A stretch of 64,000 nucleotides of DNA from Candidatus Roseilinea sp. (GTDB taxonomy: Bacteria; Chloroflexota; Anaerolineae; J036; Brachytrichaceae): NCBI GenBank assembly GCA_025998955.1, contig AP024676.1, positions 1,426,001-1,490,000 of the forward strand, written 5' to 3'. Positions 25,170 to 33,938 of this stretch are shown in pieces (within the stretch, counting starts at the first letter, position 1; each line of letters starts with the position of its first letter). The notes below the pieces were generated by a model. That model was not told where the DNA came from. It was given only the letters and a program-made list of their open reading frames with translations, and searched no databases. A program made the position numbers and the translations under genes.

Positions 25170-25892
25170 ATGATCATCGTCATCGGACGCGGACATTCCG
25201 GCACGCGCGCAATCTCTCACACACTGATCGCCAGCGGTGTGTTCATGGGGCGGGTGATCAATGAATCCGGCGACATGCTTCCGCCAGAGGATTTGTACGA
25301 CGCCTGCCGGGTGATGGCGAAATACGTCGTTCACCTCGGCCACAACGAATGGGACTTCTCCGCGTTGCACAGCATGCCGATTGATTCGGCTTTCGAGTTC
25401 CTGGTGAGGCGCTACCTACGCCATGTGCTGATGCGCGGTGAGCCACGCGGCTGGAAGCTGCCGGAGACCACTTTGATCTACCCTTGGATCGTGCGAATGT
25501 TTCCCGATGCGCACTACATCATCTGGGTGCGCGACCCGCGCGATTGCATCCTCGGCGCACATCTCACCGACGACTTGGCCGACTTCGGCGTGCCCTACGC
25601 GCGTCCTCCGGATGGCGACGTGTTGATGATGCGGGCGATCAGTTGGAAGTATCAACGCGACATCCTACGGGCCACACCGCCGCCCGCGCGCAAGATCGAG
25701 GTGCGTTTCGAGGACTTCGTGCTCAAGCAAGAAGAGACATTGGCCCGGCTAGAAGCCTTCCTCGGCATCCCGCTGGGTCGCATCATCGTGCGGCCGGAGG
25801 CGGTCGGCCGTTGGAAGACGAGCGATGTGAACTTCAGCCGCTTCGATCCCCTCTTCCGGCAAGACATGATCGAGCAAAGATATGTTGTGTAG
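25170..25892 (+). CDS. Sulfotransferase family protein
   Basis: Transfers a sulfuryl group from PAPS. In 240 residues it shows the 5'-phosphosulfate-binding loop at the very N-terminus (MIIVIGRGHSGTRAISHTLI), the 3'-phosphate-binding element HYIIWVRDPRDCILG near residue 125, and the C-terminal FEDFVLKQEETLARLEAFLG typical of the family. The ATG is placed directly before the P-loop, as in related short members. No Shine-Dalgarno sequence precedes it; a heptamer array occupies that space. Pairing with a sulfatase-like gene suggests handling of sulfated sugars (inference). Confidence 0.85.
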   Translation: MIIVIGRGHSGTRAISHTLIASGVFMGRVINESGDMLPPEDLYDACRVMAKYVVHLGHNEWDFSALHSMPIDSAFEFLVRRYLRHVLMRGEPRGWKLPETTLIYPWIVRMFPDAHYIIWVRDPRDCILGAHLTDDLADFGVPYARPPDGDVLMMRAISWKYQRDILRATPPPARKIEVRFEDFVLKQEETLARLEAFLGIPLGRIIVRPEAVGRWKTSDVNFSRFDPLFRQDMIEQRYVV

Positions 25893-25894
25893 TC

Positions 25895-26006
25895 GCGTCC
25901 TGCGTAAAACGTAAAGCAAAAAGCGAGACGCAAGACGCAAAACGGAATACGGAACACCCGACACCTGAAACCTGAAACCTGAAACCTGACACCCGACACC
26001 CGACAC
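25895..26006. repeat. Phased heptamer array filling a spacer (16 units)
   Basis: Sixteen consecutive 7-base units occupy the whole spacer from two bases after the sulfotransferase stop to five bases before the next ATG. In order the units are gcgtcct, gcgtaaa, acgtaaa, gcaaaaa, gcgagac, gcaagac, gcaaaac, ggaatac, ggaacac, ccgacac, ctgaaac (three times), ctgacac and ccgacac (twice). Each unit differs from its neighbour by a few bases, so the array drifts gradually without losing phase. No ribosome-binding site is visible before the next gene. Confidence 0.75.
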
Positions 26007-26011
26007 ACCAC

Positions 26012-27007
26012 ATGCTCCGCGTCTGCGTCATCGGCATGGGGAACATCGGCAACCTCCACGCCGACATCTACAAAACCGATCCACTGGCCGAGCTGGTCGG
26101 CGTGTGCGATCGCATCCCCGAACGCGCTGCCCAAGCCGGCGCGCGCCTCGGCGTGCCCTACTTCACCGACGCCCGCCAAATGTTGGCCGCGCTTCAACCC
26201 GACGTGTGCAGCGTGACCACCGGCGGATTCGAATACGGCAGCGATCACTACGAGCCGACCCTACAAGCGCTGGACGCCGGCTGTCACGTCCTCGGCGAGA
26301 AGCCCATCAGCAACGACATCGCTCAGGCCGAAGCGATGGTTGCCTTTGCACGCCAGAAGCGCCGTTGCTACGCCATCAACCTCAACCATCGCTTTACGCC
26401 GGCGGCGCGGATCGCCAAGCAGTGGCAAAACGAAGGCCGGCTCGGCGCGCTCCTCTTCTGTAACATGGCGCTGTGGATCGGCCGGCCCGAAGACCTCGAC
26501 TCGCCCTACTACCACCTCAAGGCGCTCAATCCGCATTCGGTAGACATCATGCGCTACTTCTGTGGTGACGTGGCACGCGTGCAGTGCTTCGCCACCAAAG
26601 CTCCTGGCCGATGGATGTGGAGCACGGCTTCGATCAATGTGCAGTTCACCAACGGCGCAGTCGGCCACCTCACCAGCAGCTACGACATCAAGCGCGCGCA
26701 CGCCGTGGAGCGCTGCGAAGTCGCCGGCGTGAACGGCCGATTCGTCATCGAAGATATGTGGATGCGGGCGACGCTCTACCCTGCCGATAGCATGGTGCAG
26801 CAGGTCTATCAGAACCCGATCTTCGGCGGCTTCAGCGGCTTCCACGATACCTTCCGCGACCGCATCCACACCTTTCTGCAACAGGTCAGCGACGGCGCGA
26901 CGCCGGAACAAATTGACGGCAGTGGCGCAGACGGTCTGGCGGCGCAAAAAGTCATCCAGGCAGCGATCGAGTCCCTGGACACCGGGCGCATCGTCACGTT
27001 GAGCTAG
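26012..27007 (+). CDS. Gfo/Idh/MocA family oxidoreductase (copy 2)
   Basis: Paralogue of the protein encoded at 21631 with the same length and landmarks: Rossmann motif VIGMGNIGNLHADIY, signature VLGEKPISNDIAQAEAMVAF, LNHRFTPAARIAKQWQNEGR, and LKALNPHSVDIMRYFCGDVA with the catalytic-region His. The shared distinctive blocks (HPHS/NPHSxDxMRYFCGD, QIDGSG) indicate duplication within the locus and probably two related substrates. It starts five bases after the heptamer array. Confidence 0.9.
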   Translation: MLRVCVIGMGNIGNLHADIYKTDPLAELVGVCDRIPERAAQAGARLGVPYFTDARQMLAALQPDVCSVTTGGFEYGSDHYEPTLQALDAGCHVLGEKPISNDIAQAEAMVAFARQKRRCYAINLNHRFTPAARIAKQWQNEGRLGALLFCNMALWIGRPEDLDSPYYHLKALNPHSVDIMRYFCGDVARVQCFATKAPGRWMWSTASINVQFTNGAVGHLTSSYDIKRAHAVERCEVAGVNGRFVIEDMWMRATLYPADSMVQQVYQNPIFGGFSGFHDTFRDRIHTFLQQVSDGATPEQIDGSGADGLAAQKVIQAAIESLDTGRIVTLS

Positions 27008-27076
27008 CGAATCTGCAAATTGGCGCGCGGCCATTGCGCACCGGCGCATCGTCCATACTATTGAACGAGATGCGCC

Positions 27077-30000
27077 ATGCTGCATGATCCATCTCCCTTT
27101 GCACAGATCCGCGCGCGCTTCGCCTCTCCGCCGCGCGACTATTCGCCTGCCCCCATCTGGTGGTGGAGCGGGGATAAGTTGGAACGGGAACGCCTGAAGT
27201 GGCAGCTCGACCGGTTCGTCGCCGGCGGCGTGTATAACGTGGTGCTGCTCAACCTTGCGCCCACCGGCCCGCTCTACGGCGCCGAGGCCGACGACCCTGA
27301 ATTCTTCTCCGAGGCGTGGTGGACGATCTTCCGCGAGGTGTGCGCGCATGCCCGCCAAGTCGGTATGCGCATCTGGGTGTATGACCAGATCGGCTTCTCC
27401 GGCGCGAACCTTCAGGCCGGCCTGGTGCGCGATCATCCTGAATGGGCCGGACAATGGCTGAGCTGCGCCAGCGTTACGGGAAGCGGCGAGCTGAGCATAG
27501 ATTGCCCGGCCGAGGGCGAGCCACTCGCTGCCTCACTGACGCCGATTGACGACGCCGGTGCAGCCATCGGCCCAACGACACGCGTTCCCCTACAAGGACG
27601 GCGTGCCGCGTGCGTCACAGCACAGCCGGCGCGCCTGCGCTTGATCTACGCCGTGAAGCGCGGCTTCGACTACACCAACGCCGCCGCCTGCTCCCGTTTG
27701 ATTGACATCGTGCACGGCGAATATGAGCGACGCGCCGCCGACTTCTTCGGCGATGTCATCGTCGGGTCGTTCCAAGACGAGCTACCCACCATGCCGACGT
27801 GGGGGCCGACGTTCGCGGCGGCCTTCCGGCAGCGCATGGGCTACGACCTGCGCGACCACCTCGAATGGCTCTACGACGGCAACGATCCCCATGCACAGCG
27901 CGTGCGCATGGATGCCGAAGCCGTTCGCGCATCATTGGTGGAAGAGGCCTTCTTCAAGCCGCTGTTCGATTGGCACGAGCGTCATGGGTTGATCTGCGGC
28001 TTCGACCAGCAGCACCCGGCGCGGCAGGGCCATCCCATCGCGGCCGTCGGCCTGTATGCCGACTATTTGCGCACGCACCGTTGGTACGGCGCGCCCGGCA
28101 GCGACCACCACGGCGAGGCCAAAGTGCACAGTTCTCTGGCGCACCTGTATGACCGGCCGCGCGTGTGGATCGAAGCTTTCCACAGCAGCGGCTGGGGCGG
28201 CACACTCGAAGAGACGTTCGACTGGCTGCTGCCTTGGCTGCGCGCCGGCGCCAACCTATACGACCCGCACGCCGCCTACTACAGCACGCGCGGCGGCTGG
28301 TGGGAATGGGCGCCACCCTCCACCTGCTGGCGGCAGCCTTATTGGCAGCACTACCCGAGCTTCGCGGCAGCCGTCAGTCGGCTGTGCTACATGCTCAGCC
28401 AGGGGCACCACGTCTGCGATGTCGGCGTGCTGTTTCCCACGACAACCATCCAAGCCAACCTGACGCCTGAAGGTCCACTACCGCGCGCGCAGGCCGCCCA
28501 CGACGCCTACACCGCGCTGGTTGGGCTGATGACCTGGTACGACGTCAAACCCGGCGCGCTCGATCGCGACCGGCGCGACTTCGACGTGCTGGACGACGAT
28601 TCGGTGCAACGCGCCAGCATCGAAGACGGCGCATTGGTGATCGGTCACGAGCGTTACCGCGCCATCGTGCTGCCGGCATGCACCGTTCTGCACCCCGCTA
28701 CTGCCGCGAAGCTGTTGCAGTTCGTTGAGGGCGGGGGGCGATTGATCGCCATCGGCGCACTGCCCGAGCTGGTCAACGATGACGATCAGACGCTGATACA
28801 TGCGCTGCGGGCGCGCTTCGACAACGGCCAGGCATCGCTCATTCCGAGCGCCGATCACATCGGCGAGGCGCTGGCCGTCTTGCCGCGCGCCTTCGATGCG
28901 CCCATGCCCACGCTGCACCGGCGCATCGAAGGGCACGACGTGCTGTTCGTCCCAGCCGCTTTCCCACGCGCGACCGAGATACACAGCCGGCACTGGCTCA
29001 CCAACATCGCGTACGACTTCGATCCGGCACGTTACCGGCGCAACATGACCGTGCGCGCCTACGGCAAAACGACTGCGCCACAGCTGTGGGATCCGGTGAT
29101 CGGCGAGATCATCGCTGCGCCTGCAACCATCGGCGAAGGCTACGTGGACGTCACGATTCCTTTCAGCAACGGCCCGGCAGCGCTGCTGGTCTGGGACGAT
29201 GTGTCCGCCGCCGACTCGAACACCGAAAGCCGGCTCGAAGCGATTGCTCAGCTCGGCGGCCCATGGCGCGCATCTCTCGTGCCAACGATGGACAATCGCT
29301 ATGGCGACTTTGCGCTACCGGCATTCACCGGCGCCCCGCCACTGCAAACCTGGCGCGTAGAACACCGTCACGACGACGAGACAGCCTGGCGCGAAGCGAT
29401 GCTAACGTTCGGCGTGTATGGATGGTTCATCGGGCCGGATGCCCCCGAGGCGATGCCTGCACCCCTGATCCAGCCGATGGACGGCGACGATCCGTTGCAG
29501 GTGAGCGGATGGCAACCGGCCGTCTACTCGCTCTCGCGCGGCATCGCGCACGACCGACTACACATCGCGTCGCTCGGGCCGAAGGGTCGTGTGCCTCAGG
29601 AGTTTCTCGACTTCGGGCCGGTGCGGGCCGGCCAGGCCGTGCGCTTCCGAACGGGCGTGTGGATGGATGCGCCGTCATCTGTGCACCTTGTCATCGGCGC
29701 ACCCGCAGGCAAGCGCGCATGGCTGAACGGCATACCGATCGGAGAAGACGCTCCTGGCTATCACTGGCGCGCACCGGTTGCGCTTCCGGCGGGCTACAGC
29801 ATCCTCGAATTCGAACTTCGGGCGGAGCAGCCCGTGCAGATGCGCGCCTTTTGGGCGTTGGTGACGGACCTGGCGCGCTTCGAGCGGCCAGAGTGGCTCA
29901 CCCTCCACGACCGGCCGGTCAAAGACTCGCGCGTGCGATTCACACGCGCGGTAGATGTGCCCTTCGATCCGGTTGAGGCGCGCCTGCACATCGGCACGGC

Positions 30001-31051
30001 CGGCGCTTGCCGCGTCCTGGTGAACGGCGCCGAGATCGGCCGGCAGGGCGGCTTCGACCCGTACGACGGCTCGCCGCGCGTGCAGCGTTACACCAGCCAT
30101 GCCTTCAGGCGCGGCTCGAATCAACTCGTTGTCGAGATCCAGGATCAGGGCGCACCGATCGCCCTGCTGGTAGACGCAGAGGTCGCCGGCGCACAGGGTG
30201 AGCGCATCGCCGTCATCGGCGATGCAGGTTGGACGGCACAGCGCGACGATGGGCCGGTACAACCGGCCGCACTGCGCCGCCGGCAGTGGGTGGATTACGC
30301 CTACGCTTCAGAGGCCGATTTCGCTTCCGGCGTGGATCCGGCCTGGCCGATGGTGCGCCGTCGTCCGCACCCTCTCCCCGGCGCGCACTGGCTGGAAGAC
30401 GCGCCACCTGACGGCAGCGTGCTGAGCGTCATTCAGGATGCCCACGGCGGCGCGCCGGCCGTCGAATGGTTCCGCTGGATGGCGCCGGCGCTGGCAACGG
30501 CAGTTCACGTGCCGGTCCGCGGCCAGGCAACGCTGTACGCGGACGGCGTCGCGTTGGCGCTTCATGAAGGGCGCGCTGCGCTACCGCCGAGCGATTCGCC
30601 GACACGTGTGATCACGCTGCGGGTGGCATGTGAGCGCGGGCGGCGCGGCGGCGCCGCCTTCGACGGCCCGATCACTTACGAGGTCGCCGAAGGGTTGATC
30701 GGCCTGGGCGCATGGGCCGACTACGGCTTAGGCGCATACTCGGGTGGCGTGCGATACAGCACGTCATTTCACTTGGCCAAGCAACCGGAGAAACTCATCC
30801 TCGACCTGGGACGAGTGCGCGGCACGGCCGAGGTGTGGCTCAACGGCCAATACGTCGGCGCGAAGTTCTGCGCACCGTGGCACTTTGACCTATCGCCAAC
30901 GACCCGGGCCGGCGAAAATGCGCTGGAAGTGCGCGTGTTCAACACGCTTGGGCCATACCTTCAATCGGTCAGCCCAACTCACTACATCTTCGCCGGCCAA
31001 GACGTATCGGGGCTATTCGGGCCGGTACGCCTGCTGGCCGATGATCGCTAG
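27077..31051 (+). CDS. GH106-like glycoside hydrolase, 1324 aa
   Basis: Large cytoplasmic enzyme with no signal peptide. Residues 20-120 carry a TIM-barrel start like that of GH106 alpha-L-rhamnosidases and relatives: YSPAPIWWWSGDKLERERLK, GGVYNVVLLNLAPTGPLYG, then MRIWVYDQIGFSGANLQ. A glutamate-rich barrel end follows (DVIVGSFQDELPTMPTWGPT, HRWYGAPGSDHHGEAKV, WIEAFHSSGWGGTLEE), then a flavodoxin-like beta-alpha region (about 430-560) and at least two jelly-roll domains. The last domain (residues about 1200-1310) is of the GH2 sugar-binding type (LILDLGRVRGTAEVWLNGQY). Family membership is by pattern only; the catalytic residues are not proven. It is the last gene of the plus-strand operon. 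Confidence 0.65.
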   Translation: MLHDPSPFAQIRARFASPPRDYSPAPIWWWSGDKLERERLKWQLDRFVAGGVYNVVLLNLAPTGPLYGAEADDPEFFSEAWWTIFREVCAHARQVGMRIWVYDQIGFSGANLQAGLVRDHPEWAGQWLSCASVTGSGELSIDCPAEGEPLAASLTPIDDAGAAIGPTTRVPLQGRRAACVTAQPARLRLIYAVKRGFDYTNAAACSRLIDIVHGEYERRAADFFGDVIVGSFQDELPTMPTWGPTFAAAFRQRMGYDLRDHLEWLYDGNDPHAQRVRMDAEAVRASLVEEAFFKPLFDWHERHGLICGFDQQHPARQGHPIAAVGLYADYLRTHRWYGAPGSDHHGEAKVHSSLAHLYDRPRVWIEAFHSSGWGGTLEETFDWLLPWLRAGANLYDPHAAYYSTRGGWWEWAPPSTCWRQPYWQHYPSFAAAVSRLCYMLSQGHHVCDVGVLFPTTTIQANLTPEGPLPRAQAAHDAYTALVGLMTWYDVKPGALDRDRRDFDVLDDDSVQRASIEDGALVIGHERYRAIVLPACTVLHPATAAKLLQFVEGGGRLIAIGALPELVNDDDQTLIHALRARFDNGQASLIPSADHIGEALAVLPRAFDAPMPTLHRRIEGHDVLFVPAAFPRATEIHSRHWLTNIAYDFDPARYRRNMTVRAYGKTTAPQLWDPVIGEIIAAPATIGEGYVDVTIPFSNGPAALLVWDDVSAADSNTESRLEAIAQLGGPWRASLVPTMDNRYGDFALPAFTGAPPLQTWRVEHRHDDETAWREAMLTFGVYGWFIGPDAPEAMPAPLIQPMDGDDPLQVSGWQPAVYSLSRGIAHDRLHIASLGPKGRVPQEFLDFGPVRAGQAVRFRTGVWMDAPSSVHLVIGAPAGKRAWLNGIPIGEDAPGYHWRAPVALPAGYSILEFELRAEQPVQMRAFWALVTDLARFERPEWLTLHDRPVKDSRVRFTRAVDVPFDPVEARLHIGTAGACRVLVNGAEIGRQGGFDPYDGSPRVQRYTSHAFRRGSNQLVVEIQDQGAPIALLVDAEVAGAQGERIAVIGDAGWTAQRDDGPVQPAALRRRQWVDYAYASEADFASGVDPAWPMVRRRPHPLPGAHWLEDAPPDGSVLSVIQDAHGGAPAVEWFRWMAPALATAVHVPVRGQATLYADGVALALHEGRAALPPSDSPTRVITLRVACERGRRGGAAFDGPITYEVAEGLIGLGAWADYGLGAYSGGVRYSTSFHLAKQPEKLILDLGRVRGTAEVWLNGQYVGAKFCAPWHFDLSPTTRAGENALEVRVFNTLGPYLQSVSPTHYIFAGQDVSGLFGPVRLLADDR

Positions 31052-31060
31052 CGCTAGCTA

Positions 31061-31236
31061 GCGCAGGCGTAAAGCCTGCGCCTACCACCGCAAGGGTGCA
31101 TTCGCTAACGATGGTGCGCAACGCGCCCAGAGCGCTGTTCTCCAGAGCAAATTTCTGATTGGATGTAGGGCGCGGACTCCGTTCCGCGCCGCGAATTCGG
31201 GGATCGCTGCGGAGAGCGATCCCTGCATCTACATTA
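31061..31236. repeat. Multi-hairpin intergenic element between convergent genes
   Basis: Three perfect hairpins in 176 bases: gcgcaggc/gcctgcgc (31061-31081, 5-base loop), ggcgcgga/tccgcgcc (31169-31190, 6-base loop) and gggatcgct/agcgatccc (31200-31223, 6-base loop). The last two are enclosed by gatgtag and ctacat. It lies between two convergent genes and could end transcription from both sides, but the compound fold resembles a mobile palindromic repeat. Confidence 0.55.
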
Positions 31237-31254
31237 ATGAATGTGGAATCTGCT

Positions 31255-32067
31255 CTAATACGGATGCAAGGTCAAGCCGCCGTCCACGGCGAGCACCTGG
31301 CCGGTGACGAAGCGCGCCAAGTTGCTGGCTAGGAATAACGTCGCGTCGGCGATCTCGGCCGGGTTGGCGTAGCGGTCGAGCGAGGGCTGCGTCTCATCCA
31401 TCTTGGCCGGATCTACCACGCGCGTCGCCAGGAAGCGTGCCGTCTTGGTCGGGCCGGGCGCGATCACGTTGGCGCGCACCCCCGCGCGGCGGCACTCGAT
31501 GGCCAGGCAGCGCGTGTAGTGCGTGATGCCGGCCTTGGCCACGGCATACGCCACCTCGCGCTCTACCCCGAACAACGCGGCCACCGACGCAATGTTGATG
31601 ATCGCGCCGTGCTTGCGGGCGATCATGCCCGGCACGACCAACTTGCACACCTGGATCGTGCCGATCAGGTTGCGATTGAAGATGGCCTGCAAATCCTCGG
31701 GCGAAATGCCAAGCGCATCGTTCGGATCGGGCTTTCCTTTGCCGCCCGCACCGATATCGCCGCCGGCGCAGTTGACCAGAATGGTGATCGGTCCAAGCGC
31801 ATCTTCGCCGGTTTGCACTGCGCGCTTCATCTCCTCGTAATCGGCCACGTCAGCCGTTACGCCGATAACCTTCGCGCCCCGCTCGCGGAACTGGGCAACC
31901 ACGGCATCGAGATTGGGCGCTTCGCCGAACACCGAAGGCGACTCGGGACGATGATCGTGCAGGATGACGGCCGCGCCGGCATCGGCCAGCTTTTCGGCAA
32001 TGGTGCGGCCCAGGCCACGACCCGAGCCGGTGACGAGGGCAACGCTGTTGGAAGGGAGAAGTTGCAT
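31255..32067 (-). CDS. SDR-family oxidoreductase
   Basis: Classical short-chain dehydrogenase of 270 residues. It has the cofactor motif TGSGRGLG near residue 13, NCAGGD near 90, catalytic Ser in INIASVAALF, and YxxxK in VAYAVAKAGITHY. The C-terminal FVTGQVLAVDGGLTLHPY is typical. It reduces or oxidises a hydroxyl/ketone with NAD(P)H. The specific substrate cannot be told; sugar dehydrogenase or 3-oxoacyl reductase are both possible. It lies convergent to the GH106-like gene, so a role in the same pathway is possible but unproven. Confidence 0.88.
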   Translation of the reverse strand: MQLLPSNSVALVTGSGRGLGRTIAEKLADAGAAVILHDHRPESPSVFGEAPNLDAVVAQFRERGAKVIGVTADVADYEEMKRAVQTGEDALGPITILVNCAGGDIGAGGKGKPDPNDALGISPEDLQAIFNRNLIGTIQVCKLVVPGMIARKHGAIINIASVAALFGVEREVAYAVAKAGITHYTRCLAIECRRAGVRANVIAPGPTKTARFLATRVVDPAKMDETQPSLDRYANPAEIADATLFLASNLARFVTGQVLAVDGGLTLHPY

Positions 32068-32184
32068 GGATTGATTTACTCCGAGTTGATGTTGGGTTGC
32101 TGGGTTGTCGAGTTTAACGTGTTGTCGTATGCGCGCTGTATTTTGACGAAGACGCTCGATTTAGCAAACGGCAAATCGAATGAC

Positions 32185-33372
32185 TTACCGACGATGCTGC
32201 AACAGGCTCGCGCGGCGCACGATGCGCTCCCCGTATTGCGCCCGCAGCTCGTCGAGCGTGCGCGCCAAAGCCAGCCGCGCCTCGCGCCGCGGATCGTCGA
32301 ACAAGGCCATCTGCCAGCCCTCGCTCAGGCCACTCACGCCGACGCCGATCAAGCGAATCGGGGCGCCGCGCTGACGATCGTGACCGCTCCCCCGGCCGCC
32401 AAGCCAGGCCCGCCACCACAGCGGCTCGACGGCAGCGAAGATCTCCTCGCCCAGTTGCGTCGGCGCGGGAAGCGCGGCCTGGCGAGTGACCGTGTAGAAG
32501 TCGTGCCAGCGCAGTTTGAGGTGGACGGTGCGGGCGAAGCGGTTGTGCATCCGCAATCGCACGGCCACTTCATCGCTCAGCGCGAGCAGCGTCCGGCGCA
32601 GTGCCTCCGGATCGCGCACGTCGCGGGCGAAGGTGCGCTCCTCGCTGATGGATTTGACCACGCGCTCCGCATGCACCGGCGCGTGATCTACGCCATGCGC
32701 TCGCGCGATCACGGCCTCGGCATGGTCGTGAAAGATAGGCCGCAGCGACTGCGGCGAAGCATGCTGCAAATCGCCAATCGTCACAATGCCGATCTGCTCC
32801 AGGCGCGCAGCCGTCGTCGCGCCGATGCCCCACAACTCGCCCACCGGCATGGGCGCGAGAAAATCGGCCTCTTTGCCCGGAGCGACGACCAGCACGCCGT
32901 TCGGCTTGGCGCGCCCACTGGCCATCTTCGCCACCAGCTTGCTCGTCGCAACACCGATCGAGGCCGGCAGGCCGACTTCGTCGCGGATGCGGGATTGAAT
33001 CTCCAACGCCAGCGCTCGTGGGTCGCGCGTCAACCCAGTCGCGTCCAGGAAGGCTTCGTCAATCGAGATTTGTTGCAACGCCCCGCCGTACTCGCGCAGC
33101 ACATCCATCACGCGCTTCGAGTATTCGGTGTAGCGCGCGCGAGAGCCGGGCAAGACGATCAGGCCCGGACACAAGCGGATCGCCTGCGCCGTGGGCATGG
33201 CATTGCGCACCCCGAACCGGCGCGCAGGATACGACGCCGATGACACCACGCCGCGTTGGTCAGGGCGACCGCCGACGACGAACGGCTTGCTGCGCAGCGA
33301 GGGATCGCGCAGCTCCTCGACGGCGCAGAAGAACGCGTCGAGGTCGAGATGAAGGATGACGCGCTCGGCTAT
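32185..33372 (-). CDS. dinB: DNA polymerase IV (Y family), start codon not canonical
   Basis: Error-prone translesion polymerase. The coding frame runs upstream of the first ATG/GTG/TTG-type codon (a GTG at 33249) and encodes the essential palm segment: RVILHLDLDAFFCAVEEL with the first catalytic Asp, and KPFVVGGRPDQRGVVSSASY. The second catalytic pair is in SIDEAFLD, followed by the thumb HhH motif and little-finger domain. The only codon that fits as a start is ATA at 33370-33372, giving a 395-residue protein beginning (ATA)AERVILHLDLD, exactly what an ATG would give. It starts right after the stop of the membrane-protein gene. Either ATA is used, or the gene has lost or is misread at its start. 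Confidence 0.85.
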   Translation of the reverse strand: MAERVILHLDLDAFFCAVEELRDPSLRSKPFVVGGRPDQRGVVSSASYPARRFGVRNAMPTAQAIRLCPGLIVLPGSRARYTEYSKRVMDVLREYGGALQQISIDEAFLDATGLTRDPRALALEIQSRIRDEVGLPASIGVATSKLVAKMASGRAKPNGVLVVAPGKEADFLAPMPVGELWGIGATTAARLEQIGIVTIGDLQHASPQSLRPIFHDHAEAVIARAHGVDHAPVHAERVVKSISEERTFARDVRDPEALRRTLLALSDEVAVRLRMHNRFARTVHLKLRWHDFYTVTRQAALPAPTQLGEEIFAAVEPLWWRAWLGGRGSGHDRQRGAPIRLIGVGVSGLSEGWQMALFDDPRREARLALARTLDELRAQYGERIVRRASLLQHRR

Positions 33373-33938
33373 GGGTAGCTCAGGTTTTGCTCCGCACGGA
33401 CTTCGCCGTAGCTATCGGCCAGGTCGTTCAGCCGGCGGTTGGTCTCGCTCAGCTCGGCGATGATGCGATCGAGGTTGCGCTCACCACGAGCGACATCCAC
33501 TTTCATCAGCACCACCGGCACGGTGAGTAGCGTCTCGTGCGTGCGGCGCAGTTCATCCACGATACAGCGCTCCATGGCCTTGATGTCGTCGAGCACGCCG
33601 GCGGCATGGGCCGCTTCCTCCGAGCGTTTGGCGATCTTTGCGATGCGACGCAGGCGATTCAGCTTGCACAATGCGCGTGTCACGTTGTTAGGCACGTCGC
33701 GCACCTGGCGCAGCAGCGCGGTCTTCTGCTCGTAGGGAAGCGGGCAGGTCTTGAGGGCGGCTTTGATCTCATCCACCAACCGGCGAGCGTCGTCGGCATA
33801 CTGTGCCTCCGGCATCTTCGCCGGTGGTCGCTCGGATTGGAAGCGGCGCGCAATCGCGACAAACGGGACGATCAGCCTGACCAAAATGGCCATCGCGATC
33901 AGCGCCAACACTAGCAACAGAAGCAACGGAATGAACAC
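33369..33938 (-). CDS. Membrane-anchored helical protein, unknown
   Basis: About 189 residues from a GTG start at 33938, chosen because GGAGG lies five bases upstream. The open frame to 33980 lacks such a site. One strongly hydrophobic helix (residues 1-25, FIPLLLLLVLALIAMAILVR) is followed by a charged, fully helical cytoplasmic domain with heptad-like runs (LLRQVRDVPNNVTRALCKLN, RNLDRIIAELSETNRRLND), suggesting a coiled coil. No named family is recognised. Its stop abuts the dinB start, so the two are probably co-transcribed. Confidence 0.65.
   Translation of the reverse strand: MFIPLLLLLVLALIAMAILVRLIVPFVAIARRFQSERPPAKMPEAQYADDARRLVDEIKAALKTCPLPYEQKTALLRQVRDVPNNVTRALCKLNRLRRIAKIAKRSEEAAHAAGVLDDIKAMERCIVDELRRTHETLLTVPVVLMKVDVARGERNLDRIIAELSETNRRLNDLADSYGEVRAEQNLSYP

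Noticed and set aside
25084-26006. Heptamer arrays considered as a CRISPR
   Set aside because: Units are 7 bases, contiguous and drifting, with no spacers and no cas genes.
31519-33243. A plus-strand open frame of 574 codons antisense to the SDR and dinB genes
   Set aside because: It is Arg/His-rich with no motif and mirrors two well-supported genes; long antisense frames are expected at this GC content.
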